A DNA stretch of 64,000 nucleotides from Gemmatimonadaceae bacterium (GCA_024710705.1 JANJUF010000019.1:1-64000); one strand, 5' to 3'; positions 8,782-18,074 are shown, counted from the first letter of the stretch. The notes: generated by a model from the letters alone, not told the origin. A program made the numbers and translations.

Positions 8782-9789
8782 TCACGAACCCTTAATCCTG
8801 CCCTCGTCCGGGGGGTCCGAAGGGTCCGGCACCACCTCCCCGAGCAACGCCGAGAGCGCACTCTCGCGTTCCCGCGCCTCCGCCAGGCGGTCGACCTCCC
8901 GCATCCGCTCCAACCGGGCGCGTTGCCGCTTGCGACGCTGCCACCACATCGGCCCGAGCAGGATGGTCAGGAACAGGGTGAGCACCGTCAGGTCGGCCGC
9001 CAGCGCCAGCATCCCGTACTGCCGCCGCAGGCGCGACTTCCAGTGCTTCTCAAAGTCCGCCGACGACATCCCGTGGGCGCGGCGAAGCGCTCGTTCGAAG
9101 CTGCCCTCCCTCCGCCAATGCTCGAACAGCAGCGCCAGCCCACGATCCGCATCGAGCATCGCCAACTCGGCCACGGCGCGATGCGCCAGGGCGTATGACC
9201 GCTGCGCCTGTTCGGCCCCGGCGTAGAACCCCGAGTCCAGTCCGGCCAGACTCGGCAGCCCGCGCCACACCAGGCCGACGCTGGTGACCAGCACTTGTTC
9301 GCGCCCCCACTCCCCGGCGGCGTACGACGCATAGCCTTCGTCGAACCACCGCGGGGTGCCCGGACCCAGCGCCTCGAACAGGGCCAAGTGCGCCAGTTCG
9401 TGCCGAAGCGTCACCCGCGGGTCACCATCCGCCGCGCCGGCGTCACGGCCCTTCATGACGATCCGCTGGAGCCGCGGAACGGCGATCGCCGCCCCCCACT
9501 CCGGCGCTCCCGAGCCCACCCACGCGCTGAACGTCCCTGCGTCCGGCGCGAGATAGAGCTGCACCACGGCATTCGGGCGCGGGAGGCCCGGGAAGGTGTC
9601 GCGTGCGAGGGCCTCGGACAGCAGGCTGCGCGCCAGCCGCGCCTCAGCCGCGAAGTGGATGACGCGGAAGCGCCCCTCGGCGAGCTCGCGTGACGCCGGC
9701 GGCGGGACGAGATCCTGGGCCTTCGCCGGCGCGCCGACGCCCAGCACCGCGCTCAGGAGCCAAAGGCAGGCGGGCGCGAGGGCCCTCAC
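8782..9789 (-). CDS. Membrane-anchored gluzincin-type metallopeptidase (peptidase MA-like)
   Basis: A 335-aa exported protein. The GTG start at 9789 overlaps the stop of the TPR gene as GTGA and yields a signal peptide ending near PAKAQ. The zinc motif is HELAH at 130-134 and the third ligand is probably E151 in RWFDEGYASYAAGE, the arrangement of the MA-like gluzincins. One C-terminal membrane helix (about 265-288, MLALAADLTVLTLFLTILLG) is followed by a basic, charged tail. It is the last gene of the chemosensory run. Substrate is unknown; a role in processing a surface component is possible but not shown. Confidence 0.75.
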   Translation of the reverse strand: MRALAPACLWLLSAVLGVGAPAKAQDLVPPPASRELAEGRFRVIHFAAEARLARSLLSEALARDTFPGLPRPNAVVQLYLAPDAGTFSAWVGSGAPEWGAAIAVPRLQRIVMKGRDAGAADGDPRVTLRHELAHLALFEALGPGTPRWFDEGYASYAAGEWGREQVLVTSVGLVWRGLPSLAGLDSGFYAGAEQAQRSYALAHRAVAELAMLDADRGLALLFEHWRREGSFERALRRAHGMSSADFEKHWKSRLRRQYGMLALAADLTVLTLFLTILLGPMWWQRRKRQRARLERMREVDRLAEARERESALSALLGEVVPDPSDPPDEGRIKGS

Positions 9790-10646
9790 GGCCTGCTGAG
9801 CTCGCCCCCGCCATCCACCAGCGCGAGCGTCTCCGCGCACTTCTTGCCCCAGGGATTGAACTTGTTGGTGGCGTACCCCTTCTGCCACGTGGCCCGCGCC
9901 TCGTCGCGCTCGTCATTGAACCAGTAGGCGCGGCCGAGCTCGTAGTACGCCTCGATGAGGTTCGGGCCCAACGCCAGCGTCTTCTGGAAGAAGGTCTGCG
10001 CGTCCTCGTACATCTCGCGCTCGAGATACACGAGCCCGAGGTAGAAATGCGCGTACAGCGTCGCCTTGCGGTCGTTGTCGAGCCGGATCGCCTTCGACAG
10101 GTGCTCGATGGCCTCGCCGAAGATTTCCTTCTTGAGGCAGATGTAGCCCACGTTGATCCGCGCCAGCGCGTTGGCGGGCTCGCGCATCAACACCTTCTGG
10201 AAGTTGAGCAGCGCGTCGTCGTATTTCTCCTGGAGCATCTGCGCCCAGCCCAGGAGGGCCTCGCTCTGCGGGTCGCCCGGCGACAGCTCGATGGCACGCA
10301 GCAGGGCCTTCTCCGCCCCGTCGTAGTCGCCCAGCGAGAGGCGGCTCCAGCCTTTCTCGATGAAGGTGGAGGCGCCGATATGGTCGGAGTGGACCACCGG
10401 CCGCTCGCCCTGGAACTGCGGCGCCTGCACGCCTTCCGCCGCCTGCTGGGCCTTCCACTTGTCCACCAGCTGCTTCACGTCGTCCTTCAGCTGCGAGAGC
10501 TCGGCGACCTGCGCCTCGAGTGCCTTGAAGAGCCCGACGATCTCGGCCTTCACCGCCGCACGATCGCCGGCCGACAGGCCGGCCTCGAGCCGCGCATCGA
10601 TTGCCGCGTACTGGGCCTTGAACGACGCCACCGACTCATCGGTCAT
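9786..10646 (-). CDS. TPR-repeat protein of the chemosensory cluster
   Basis: A 286-aa cytoplasmic protein with an N-terminal helical region (KAEIVGLFKALEAQVAELSQLKDDVKQLVDKWK, here seen as a coiled coil at about 30-65) and at least four TPR units between about 100 and 260 (LLGWAQMLQEKYDDALLNF, YYELGRAYWFNDERDEA). The ATG at 10646 has GGAGG six bases upstream and overlaps the upstream cheW by 11 bases, so translation is coupled. TPR proteins usually hold complexes together; a link to the Che proteins is inferred from context only. Confidence 0.8.
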   Translation of the reverse strand: MTDESVASFKAQYAAIDARLEAGLSAGDRAAVKAEIVGLFKALEAQVAELSQLKDDVKQLVDKWKAQQAAEGVQAPQFQGERPVVHSDHIGASTFIEKGWSRLSLGDYDGAEKALLRAIELSPGDPQSEALLGWAQMLQEKYDDALLNFQKVLMREPANALARINVGYICLKKEIFGEAIEHLSKAIRLDNDRKATLYAHFYLGLVYLEREMYEDAQTFFQKTLALGPNLIEAYYELGRAYWFNDERDEARATWQKGYATNKFNPWGKKCAETLALVDGGGELSRP

Positions 10647-11127
10647 CACGACCCTCCTGCGCCACGACTGCCCGCATCGCAATCCGCTCCGTTGATGTCA
10701 CGAGGCGAGCGGCGTCGAGCAGGATGGACAGCCCCTCGCCGCGCCGCACGATGCCCTGCACGAACTCCTTTGCCAGCCCGCGATACACGGCGGGCGCTTC
10801 CTCGACTGCCGTCGCGTCCACCGCCGTGACCTCGTGGACGGCATCCACGATGAAGCCGACCGGCCCGTCCTCGAGCCGCACCACCAGCACGCGGGAGCGC
10901 TCAGTGGGCGTCTCGCCCGCGAGCCCCAACCGCTCCCGCAGGTCCAGCACCGGCACCAGCCGATCACCCACCGCGATGACCCCACGCAGCCACTCCGCGC
11001 TGTTCGGAAGATGCCGCGGCGGCGCGTACCGCAGCACGCGCTCCACGCTGGCGACATCCAGCGCGAAATGTTCACCCGCGGCCTCGCAGGTCACGAGCGA
11101 TCGACGGTCGGTTGCAGTCGTCATCAT
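10636..11127 (-). CDS. cheW: CheW-like coupling protein 1
   Basis: A 163-aa single CheW domain: ALDVASVERVLRYAPPRHLPNSAEWLRGVIAVGDRLVPVLDLRERLGL is the classic beta-barrel core containing the RGxI/VPVxDL motif. CheW bridges receptors and CheA. The start overlaps the upstream cheW stop as ATGA. It is one of three cheW-type genes in the cluster and the most canonical of the two next to cheB. Confidence 0.9.
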   Translation of the reverse strand: MMTTATDRRSLVTCEAAGEHFALDVASVERVLRYAPPRHLPNSAEWLRGVIAVGDRLVPVLDLRERLGLAGETPTERSRVLVVRLEDGPVGFIVDAVHEVTAVDATAVEEAPAVYRGLAKEFVQGIVRRGEGLSILLDAARLVTSTERIAMRAVVAQEGRDDR

Positions 11128-11555
11128 AGGCCTCGTCGTAAAGTAGCGGAGGCCGCCGCGCGTAGCGCCCCCGCATCCACAGCCGCCACGACCTCCGCTC
11201 CCCGCTGCAGCAACGCGCGCAAGACGCCGAGGCGGTCGCTCCCCGCCGGGATCGGCCGCTCCTCGACAGTCGCCGACTCCCAGACGTCCTCGGCGTCATC
11301 CACCCAGAGTGCCGCCTCACCGTCGGCCAGCACGAGTGCTGCGCTCCCGCCCTCGGGCGAGCGCGGAATCCCGAGCACCACCGCAGGGTCGAGGATGGGG
11401 ATGAGCGCGCCGCGCAGCACGAACTGCCCGGCCAGCCCGGCCGGCGCGAGCGGCAGCGGCATGACGTGGGGCAGGTCGATCACTTCGCGCACCGACTCCA
11501 CCGCCAAGGCAATCCGCTCGGTCCCCACGCGCGCGATGAGCAACCGTCCCGTCAT
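11124..11555 (-). CDS. cheW: CheW-like coupling protein 2
   Basis: A compact 143-aa CheW domain starting MTGRLLIARVGTERIALAVESVREVID, with QFVLRGALIPILDPAVVLGI matching the RG-x-IPVxDL core. The start is fixed by an ATGA overlap with the cheB stop. Having two different CheW proteins in tandem suggests alternative couplers or a duplicated and diverged scaffold. Confidence 0.88.
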   Translation of the reverse strand: MTGRLLIARVGTERIALAVESVREVIDLPHVMPLPLAPAGLAGQFVLRGALIPILDPAVVLGIPRSPEGGSAALVLADGEAALWVDDAEDVWESATVEERPIPAGSDRLGVLRALLQRGAEVVAAVDAGALRAAASATLRRGL

Positions 11556-12622
11556 CGGCCACGCTCCGTTCCCATCTGCCGCACCGCCCGTTCGATGGAC
11601 TCGGCGATTGCCGACAGCCCGACCCCCTGCTCCACGCCCGCCGCCGCGCCCGCCTGCGCCGGCATGCCGTAGACGGCACTGGTCGCGCGATCCTGCACCA
11701 CGGCGCTGCCCCCGGCGGCCCGGATCGCTGCTAGCCCCGCGCTGCCGTCGCGGCCCATGCCCGTCAGCACCACCCCCACGGCCGCCGGGCCGAACACCTC
11801 GGCGGCCGACGTGAAGAGCGGATCCGCCGCTGGGCGGACCCCGTGCATCGGCGGTGCATCGGAGAGCACCAGGCGCGGGCCGGCCGAGCCGCGTGTGATC
11901 AGGAGATGTCGTCCGCCGGGAGCCACGTACACGTGTCCGCTCAGGAGCGGCTCGCCCGACTGTGCTTCCCGCACCGGCAGGGCGGCGAGGTGCTCGAGCC
12001 GCCGGGCGAGTCCGGCCGTGAATCCGGGTGGCATGTGCTGGGCGATGACTACGGCTGCATCGAGCGACGGGGACAGCGCCGGGATGATCTCGGCGAGGGC
12101 GCGCGGGCCGCCAGTGGACGCGGCGATGGCCACCACGCGCGCTGCCGGTCGCAGGGTGCCCGGCACCGCCGGCGTCTTGGCGCGCGGACGCGCCAACATG
12201 GGCACAGTGTGGTTCGCCCCGACCGCCGCCCGCAGCGCCTCGTGCAACCGGGGCGCGACCGCGTTCCATCCGTCCGGCGTGGCCTGGTCCGGCTTGCGCA
12301 CAAACTCGAGGGCGCCGAGCTCGAAGGCCCGGATCGTCAGGTCCACCGCCCCGCGCGCGGTCGCCCCGCTCACCATCACCACCGGGCGCGGCGCCTCGCT
12401 CATGATGTATCCCAGCACCTGCAGTCCATCCAAGCCCGGCATCTCGACGTCGAGCGTCACGAGGTCTGGCGAGAGCTCGTGCACCATCCGCAGCGCCTCC
12501 TCGCCATCACGCGCCACCCCCACCACACGGAAGCCGCCGAACCCATTCACGAGATCGCGCACGACCTCGGCCATGAGCTGGCTGTCCTCCACCACCAACA
12601 CCGTCCGCGGCTCAGAGGACAC
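11552..12622 (-). CDS. cheB: Chemotaxis response regulator protein-glutamate methylesterase
   Basis: CheB removes methyl groups from receptors. The receiver domain has phospho-acceptor D58 (LVTLDVEMPGLDG) and the C-terminal esterase has the triad S169 (IAASTGG), H196 (AQHMPPG) and D292 (GMGRDGS). The GTG at 12622 has GGAGG five bases upstream and overlaps cheD by 11 bases; an ATG at 12649 is the alternative. 356 aa. With CheR it implies methylatable receptors, yet none is encoded in the window. Confidence 0.95.
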   Translation of the reverse strand: MSSEPRTVLVVEDSQLMAEVVRDLVNGFGGFRVVGVARDGEEALRMVHELSPDLVTLDVEMPGLDGLQVLGYIMSEAPRPVVMVSGATARGAVDLTIRAFELGALEFVRKPDQATPDGWNAVAPRLHEALRAAVGANHTVPMLARPRAKTPAVPGTLRPAARVVAIAASTGGPRALAEIIPALSPSLDAAVVIAQHMPPGFTAGLARRLEHLAALPVREAQSGEPLLSGHVYVAPGGRHLLITRGSAGPRLVLSDAPPMHGVRPAADPLFTSAAEVFGPAAVGVVLTGMGRDGSAGLAAIRAAGGSAVVQDRATSAVYGMPAQAGAAAGVEQGVGLSAIAESIERAVRQMGTERGR

Positions 12623-13091
12623 GGCCACCTCCGCGCACGCCCCGGACATCCACCGCCCCCGTGGAGACATCGAAGGACACGCTCCGACCCGAGGTGCCTC
12701 CGGTGTCCATCGCGACGATCGGCACGCCGGCCGCCACCAGCGCCGCGCGCGATGCCGCGATGTTCCGCTCCCCCATCTGCCCGGCGCTGCTCGCCAGCAT
12801 GGAGCCGAACAGTGCCGCGCCGCCGACCAGCTTGGCCTCGAAGGGCGCCACGGCGCCCTGTTCCTTCATCGCCGCCACCAGCATCGGCACGGCCGAGCTC
12901 GCGAAGCGCGCCGGGTTTGTCGCGTCGCGGGCCGCACTCGGATCGGGCAGCAGGATGTGCGCCATCCCCCCCACGCGCCGCGCCCGGTCGTAGAGGATCA
13001 CCGCCACGCAGGAGCCGAGGCCCACCGCCACCAGGCGTCCCTGTCCGCGCGCCACGGCGAGATGCGCGATGCGCACGTGGTGGTCGCTCAC
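12612..13091 (-). CDS. cheD: Chemoreceptor glutamine deamidase
   Basis: CheD deamidates receptor glutamines and in many species binds CheC. Motifs are intact: GLGSCVAV with the catalytic cysteine, GGMAHILLP with the histidine, KLVGGAALF, and GGTSGRSVSFDVSTG near the C-terminus. 159 aa, normal length. It is coupled to cheR by an ATGA overlap. Confidence 0.95.
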   Translation of the reverse strand: MSDHHVRIAHLAVARGQGRLVAVGLGSCVAVILYDRARRVGGMAHILLPDPSAARDATNPARFASSAVPMLVAAMKEQGAVAPFEAKLVGGAALFGSMLASSAGQMGERNIAASRAALVAAGVPIVAMDTGGTSGRSVSFDVSTGAVDVRGVRGGGRVL

Positions 13092-13924
13092 GCGTCGGCG
13101 CTCCGGCGGAAAATGCGCTGGCGCTGGTCCACGACCTCGAAGAGCGCGCGCGCCGCCCCGAACAGGCTTTCCACCTTCCCGAGAATCAACACGCCACCCG
13201 GGGCCAGGGCGGCGTGGAAGCGCCGCAGGATGCGTTCCTGTCCGTCGCGGTCGAGATAGATGAGCACGTTACGGCAGGTGATGAGCTGCAGGGCATCGGC
13301 GGGGGCCTCGTCGAGCAGGAGATCGCGTCTCTCCACACGCACGAGCGCCCGGAGTTCGGCGCTCGCCCGGTGCGGCGCCTTCGTTCCGAAGTATCGGTCA
13401 CGGAGCGGCACCGGCAGTTCCGAGCAGGCGTCGGCGCTGTACTCGCCGCGCTCCGCAGCGCGCAGGGAGGCGGGGTCGATGTCCGTCCCGATCACGCTCG
13501 TGTGCAGGAGCTGACGCAGGGTGCCGGTGCGGGTCGCGTGCTGGTGGAGGATGGCCGCCAGCGTGTAGAGCTCCTCGCCCGAGGCACAGCCGGCGCTCCA
13601 GGCCGTGAAGCGCGACGCGCCGCGGAGCGTCCACAGCGTGGGCAACACCATCTCGGCGAACAGGTCCCAGACCGCGGCATCGCGATAGAGGCGCGTGACG
13701 TTGATCGTCAGCGCATCCATCAGGTGGTCGTACTCGACGGGATCGCGGGCCAGCAGGGCGGCGTACGCACCGTACTCGGTGACGCCACGGGCGCGCATGC
13801 GGACCGCGACGCGGCGCTTCAGGCACCCATCCTTGTAGTTCCCGCAGGCGAAGCCTCGCGCGCGGGCCACTTGGTCGAGCAACGCGCGGAAGGCCGCGTC
13901 GTCCGGGGCATCCCCGGCCATCAT
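13088..13924 (-). CDS. cheR: Chemotaxis protein methyltransferase
   Basis: CheR methylates receptor glutamates using SAM. The N-terminal helical domain is followed by ALTINVTRLYRDAAVW and by the SAM loop AGCASGEELYTLA, a variant of the usual AGCSTGEEPYS. LLDEAPADALQLITCRNVLIYL is the typical strand-4 region. 278 aa. Start MMAG overlaps the upstream stop (ATGA). Confidence 0.93.
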   Translation of the reverse strand: MMAGDAPDDAAFRALLDQVARARGFACGNYKDGCLKRRVAVRMRARGVTEYGAYAALLARDPVEYDHLMDALTINVTRLYRDAAVWDLFAEMVLPTLWTLRGASRFTAWSAGCASGEELYTLAAILHQHATRTGTLRQLLHTSVIGTDIDPASLRAAERGEYSADACSELPVPLRDRYFGTKAPHRASAELRALVRVERRDLLLDEAPADALQLITCRNVLIYLDRDGQERILRRFHAALAPGGVLILGKVESLFGAARALFEVVDQRQRIFRRSADA

Positions 13925-15537
13925 CCCCCCCGCAGGGCGGCCAGCCGTGCGCGCGCCTCAGGATGCTCGGGATCCAGCACCAGAGCCTGCTCGAACGCCT
14001 TGCGTCCCCCGTCGGTGTCGCCCGCGCTCATCCGCAGCGTCCCGATGCGCGCCCACACTTCGGGCCCCAACGTCTCGTGGTGCCGCACCGCCAGCTGGTA
14101 CGCCTCCAGCGCCCCCGCTCGGTCGCCGGCGCCAAGCAGGAGGTCCCCGAGGTTGCGATGCAGCGGCGCGAGGCCCGGATCCTCCTGGAGCCCGCGCATC
14201 ACCGCCTGGCGGGCCTCGTCGGCGCGGCCTAGTGCCACCAACGCGACCGCAAGATTGTTGTGCAGCGCCGCCGCGTGCGGGTGGGCCTCGCAGCCCTCGG
14301 TGAGCAGCGCCACCGTCTTCTCCAACTGGCCGGCCAGCGCCGACGCCAACGCCGCCTCGTGGAACCACACCGCCGACGGTGCCTTGCTGCCGTAGAGCGG
14401 ACGCGCCCGCATGAAGTGGGCATCAGCCTCGTCGAAGGCACCGCGTCGCAGGGCGAGCACGCCCAAAGAGAGATGCGTACGCGGCTCGTCCCCTCCATCG
14501 CGGACCAGCGCCTGCTCCAGGGCTTCACGCGCCTCGTCCTCGCGCCCGAGCCGCTCCAGCGCCAACGCCAGGTTGTGAAACACCGAGGGCCGTGCCCCAC
14601 GCTGCCGCGATGCCGCCTCGAGATGCGTCAACGCCTCGGCCCACTTGCCGAGCCGCAGGTGCGCCACGCCCAGCTGGAAGCGCGCCCCGACGTCCTCCGG
14701 CCGCAACTCGGTGACCCGCCGGAACTCGCGCACCGCCTCGTCGAGCATCCCCGCGCGGAAGAAGGCCACGCCAAGGTTCCGATGCTCCTCCACCCGCACA
14801 TCGGCCGCCACATCCTCCGGCGCCTTCGACCGGCCGACGCGATGCAGGTAGCCGGCCGTCGCCAATCCGAAGAGCGCCTTGCCGACCTCGAACTCCACCA
14901 GTCCCGACGCGTCCACGAGATGCGTCACGTCGGTCCGCCCATCGATGAGCGGGAGCAGCGTCTGCTGTTCGGCCGTCAGCGACGGCGAACTCTCGGCCAG
15001 CCGCCGGCGATCGAGTTCGAAGACGATGTCGAAGGAAGGAATCTTCTTTTCGATCAGGCTCCACTCGTCCACCCGCCGCGCCCCCTCGAGCAACAGCGAT
15101 TCGGGATTGATGGCGACGAGGAAGTCCTGTTCGTCGGGGCGGATGTCCGACTCGAAGTTGAAGCTGCCTTCCGCCCACGTGAAGAGGAAATAGACGGCCT
15201 CCTCGATCTGCACCCGGATCTGCGCGTGCAACTGCTCCCGCGTGAGCATCCCGTGCTGCACGAGGAGGTCGCCGAGCCGCTGGCCGCGCGCCTTCGCCTG
15301 CAAGCCGATCGCCTCGTCCAGCATCTCCTGCGTGAGCAGGCCGCTCTTCACGAGAATGTCGCCCAGGCGGTCGCGGCGGTTCACGATGGAGGCGTAGCTG
15401 ATCTTGCCCTTGTCGAAGTAGATCGAGCCGAAGTTGCTCCGGTGCGTGACCGAGAGGCAGCCGCTCTTCTTCCCCATGGCGAGCAGCTGCAGCACGTCGG
15501 GGAGCGACGCTTCCTTGAGCGACCCCTTGATGGCCAC
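13921..15537 (-). CDS. DUF4388 (PatA-like) protein fused to a TPR array
   Basis: A 538-aa cytoplasmic protein. Residues 1-95 are a DUF4388 domain (IKGSLKEASLPDVLQLLAMGKKSGCLSV), followed by two repeats of the form LTQEMLDEAI...GQRLGDLLVQ and a module ending in SLLLEGARRVDEWSLI that recurs in the second DUF4388 protein of the cluster. About residues 255-538 are TPR repeats. The GTG start at 15537 shares its G with the TAG stop of the tandem ATPase gene. DUF4388 proteins often occur with MglA-type GTPases and Roadblock proteins; their biochemical role is not settled. Confidence 0.85.
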   Translation of the reverse strand: MAIKGSLKEASLPDVLQLLAMGKKSGCLSVTHRSNFGSIYFDKGKISYASIVNRRDRLGDILVKSGLLTQEMLDEAIGLQAKARGQRLGDLLVQHGMLTREQLHAQIRVQIEEAVYFLFTWAEGSFNFESDIRPDEQDFLVAINPESLLLEGARRVDEWSLIEKKIPSFDIVFELDRRRLAESSPSLTAEQQTLLPLIDGRTDVTHLVDASGLVEFEVGKALFGLATAGYLHRVGRSKAPEDVAADVRVEEHRNLGVAFFRAGMLDEAVREFRRVTELRPEDVGARFQLGVAHLRLGKWAEALTHLEAASRQRGARPSVFHNLALALERLGREDEAREALEQALVRDGGDEPRTHLSLGVLALRRGAFDEADAHFMRARPLYGSKAPSAVWFHEAALASALAGQLEKTVALLTEGCEAHPHAAALHNNLAVALVALGRADEARQAVMRGLQEDPGLAPLHRNLGDLLLGAGDRAGALEAYQLAVRHHETLGPEVWARIGTLRMSAGDTDGGRKAFEQALVLDPEHPEARARLAALRGG

Positions 15538-17438
15538 TAGCGCATCTCCTCGATGAGGCGGCCGCCGATATCGGCCCACTCCCACACCACTCGCTCGCGG
15601 TCGAGGAAGGTGCGATCCCCGGCGCTGGCCGCCGCGGCGGCCGGCGCCACGGTGGCGCTGGCGGCCGCCCCGAGTCCCAGTTCCTCGCGCGCCAGCGCGG
15701 CGTCGAGCGGAATCCCCAAGGAGTCGGCGGCCGCCGCCAACCGATTCACCACTCCGATCAGTTCGCGCACGCTCCGGACCGAGGGGTCGCAGATGACGTC
15801 GAGCAGCTCCGGTGGCGCGGCCCGTCCGAGCCCGGCGAGGAAGCGCGCCGCCAGCTTCTCCCGCAACGGGCGATCGGGCGGTTGGATCTCGGCGATGAGC
15901 CCGCCCTCGAAGCGCGAGCGGAGCCGCGCCGCCAGATCGGGAATCTCCGATGGCGCGCGGTCGCTCGAGAGGATGATCTGCTTCCCATCCTCGATGAGCG
16001 CGTTGAAGACGAAGAAGAACTCGTCCTGCGTGCGCTCCTTCCCCGCCAGGAACTGCACGTCGTCCACGACCAGCGCGCCGGCGGCGCGATACCGCGCCCG
16101 CCAGCGCTCGACGCTGCCTTGCTGGATCGCCGCGATCAGCTCGTCCACCAGCACCTGCGCGTGCACGCAGGCCACGGTCACCGCCCCCTCGCTCCGCGCC
16201 GCGATCGAGTTGCCGATGGCGTGCACGAGGTGCGTCTTCCCGACCCCGGAGGGACCGGAGATCAGCAGGGGGTTGTAGCGCGTGCCCGGCGTGAGGATCA
16301 CGGCGTCGGCGGCGTGCACCGCCAACTGGTTGGCCGTGCCCACGTCGAAGCCCTCCCGCGTGAACGCCGGATTCGGTCCGCCCGGCGGCATGTCGCCGGA
16401 CAGCGCCCGTTCCACGAACTCCTCGGCGTCCTGCAGCCGCTCCGGGTCGCGGAACAGCTCGTTGCCGCCGAGCGCCGCGTCCACCAGCGTGACCTCCCGC
16501 TCCAGCGCGCGGAGGTGGTCCACCGCCTGCACGTAGGTCGTGATGAGCCCCTGCACATCCGGCTCCTGCGGCAGGCTCAGGGCCCGCTCCAGCACGGCCG
16601 TGCGGTAGCCCTCGCCCTTCCAGTACGCGATCACCTCACGCAACCGCACCTGCCAGGTCTCCACCTGCTCCTGCACCACCGCCGCCACGTCGGAGAGAAA
16701 GCTCAGGAACTCACCGGACGGGCGCAGCACGTCGACGGCGCCGGGGATCGGCGTCTTGGTGCGCCGCGGATGCGCGCCCATGGCCTCCTGCGCCACCCAC
16801 TGCGTCAGCAGTCCCTGCAACTCGCGCACGCTCGTGATGCCGCGCTCGGCAAGCGCCTCGATCGTCTCGTCGGGCACGGCCAGTTCCCGCTCGGCGATGG
16901 CCGCCCGGAGGATCGCGACGCGCGCCTCGTACTCCGGGAGCCCGACGTCCACGACCAACCCGCCCGCCATCCGCGAAATCAGGCGCTCGTCCACGTCGGC
17001 GATGTCGGTGGGTGGCCGGTCGCTCGCGCACACGATCTGCCGATTCCCCTCCTGCATCGTCGTGAACAGGCGCAGCAGCTCGGCCTGCATCTCGCGGCGC
17101 CCCGTCACGAATTGCAGGTCATCCAGCAGCAGCAGGTCCACGTGCGCCAAGCGATGCCCGAAGGCCGACGTTTCCCCGGCGCTGACCGCCGCATGGAACT
17201 GTTCCGAGAACTCGTCGAGCGACAGGGCCAGCACCTCGGCGTCGGGCTGCAGTTGCTTGAGCAAGTGCGCGGTGCCGGTGAGCAGATGCGTCTTGCCGAG
17301 CCCCGAGCCGCCGTAGATGAAGAGCGGATTGTAGGCGGTGCCCGGTGCCTCGGCTACCGCACGGCAGGCCGCGGCCGCCAAGCGATTCGCGGCGCCCACG
17401 ACGAGGCGCTCGAAGGTGAAGCGGGGATCGAGCCGCAT
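15537..17438 (-). CDS. Tandem DnaA-like double AAA+ ATPase without DNA-binding domain
   Basis: A 633-aa protein with two complete DnaA-type ATPase modules. Module 1 (about 5-222): TFERLVVGAANRLA, Walker A GGSGLGKT (43-50), Walker B LLLLDDLQF (102-110), sensor 1 ASDRPP, arginine box RLISR (152-156) and sensor 2 SVRELQG. Module 2 (about 355-575): YNPLLISGPSGVGKTHL (Walker A 395-402), LVVDDVQF (456-463), SSDRAP, RLRSRF (505-510) and SVRELIG. A helical linker of about 130 residues joins them. The DnaA domain IV helix-turn-helix (DHxTV signature) is absent, so it is not a replication initiator. It lies directly after an MglA-type GTPase gene. The role is unknown; an ATP-driven remodeller of this signalling complex is one guess. 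Confidence 0.88.
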   Translation of the reverse strand: MRLDPRFTFERLVVGAANRLAAAACRAVAEAPGTAYNPLFIYGGSGLGKTHLLTGTAHLLKQLQPDAEVLALSLDEFSEQFHAAVSAGETSAFGHRLAHVDLLLLDDLQFVTGRREMQAELLRLFTTMQEGNRQIVCASDRPPTDIADVDERLISRMAGGLVVDVGLPEYEARVAILRAAIAERELAVPDETIEALAERGITSVRELQGLLTQWVAQEAMGAHPRRTKTPIPGAVDVLRPSGEFLSFLSDVAAVVQEQVETWQVRLREVIAYWKGEGYRTAVLERALSLPQEPDVQGLITTYVQAVDHLRALEREVTLVDAALGGNELFRDPERLQDAEEFVERALSGDMPPGGPNPAFTREGFDVGTANQLAVHAADAVILTPGTRYNPLLISGPSGVGKTHLVHAIGNSIAARSEGAVTVACVHAQVLVDELIAAIQQGSVERWRARYRAAGALVVDDVQFLAGKERTQDEFFFVFNALIEDGKQIILSSDRAPSEIPDLAARLRSRFEGGLIAEIQPPDRPLREKLAARFLAGLGRAAPPELLDVICDPSVRSVRELIGVVNRLAAAADSLGIPLDAALAREELGLGAAASATVAPAAAAASAGDRTFLDRERVVWEWADIGGRLIEEMR

Positions 17439-17443
17439 CCGAG

Positions 17444-18040
17444 CTAGCCTCGCCCTGCGCTCAGCTTGCGGAGCACCAATTCCGAGATGCCGCGCAGTGT
17501 CTCGAACACCCCGGGGCCGTGCAAAGCATCGGCGGTGAACGAGGGCACGCCGCGGAAGTTGAGCGCCTCCTCCAACTCCGGCACCGCCGTCCGCAGCTCC
17601 TCGGGGAGGTCCACTTTGTTGTACTGGATCACCAGCGGCATCGTGCGCGCGTCCACGCCCTGCTCCGCGAGGTTCTCGTGCAGGTCCTGGAACGACTCGA
17701 TGTTCTCGTCCAACTGGCGCGCCTGCGAATCGGCGACGAACACCACGCCGTCGGCGCCCTGCAGCACCAGCTTGCGGGTGGTCTGGTAGTAGACCTGGCC
17801 CGGCACCGTGTAGAGCTGGAAGCGCGTCGTGAACCCCGAGATCGTCCCGAGGTCGATCGGCAGGAAGTCGAAGAACAGCGTGCGATCTGTCTGCGTCGCG
17901 AGGGAGACCATCTGGCCCTTGCGGTCCGTCGGCACCTGGCCGTGGATGTAGTGCAGGTTGGTCGTCTTCCCCGACCGACCAGGTCCGTAGTAGACGATCT
18001 TGCAGGTGATTTCCCGCGTGGCGTAGTTGACGAGGCTCAC
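17444..18040 (-). CDS. mglA: MglA-type small Ras-like GTPase
   Basis: A 198-aa GTPase of the MglA family, which in Myxococcus marks the leading cell pole and works with a Roadblock-domain GAP. The P-loop is GPGRSGKT (19-26), then the family-specific TQTDRTLFFDFLP (49-61), switch II VPGQVYYQTTRKLVL (79-93) and NKVD (141-144). The switch II PGQ context and lack of a lipidation signal fit MglA. Roadblock genes lie directly upstream on the same strand, so GTPase and potential regulators are co-expressed. Confidence 0.95.
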   Translation of the reverse strand: MSLVNYATREITCKIVYYGPGRSGKTTNLHYIHGQVPTDRKGQMVSLATQTDRTLFFDFLPIDLGTISGFTTRFQLYTVPGQVYYQTTRKLVLQGADGVVFVADSQARQLDENIESFQDLHENLAEQGVDARTMPLVIQYNKVDLPEELRTAVPELEEALNFRGVPSFTADALHGPGVFETLRGISELVLRKLSAGRG

Positions 18041-18074
18041 GGGGCCATCCGGGGCTGGCGGGTGGGACCTGGCA

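Noticed and set aside
11843-14395. 850-codon plus-strand frame opposite cheB/cheD/cheR
   Set aside because: Same GC-driven artefact; no domain, and four well-supported genes lie on the other strand.
15537-17438. Replication initiator dnaA and nearby oriC
   Set aside because: Domain IV is missing, there are two ATPase modules, and no dnaN, DnaA-box array or AT-rich unwinding region lies nearby.
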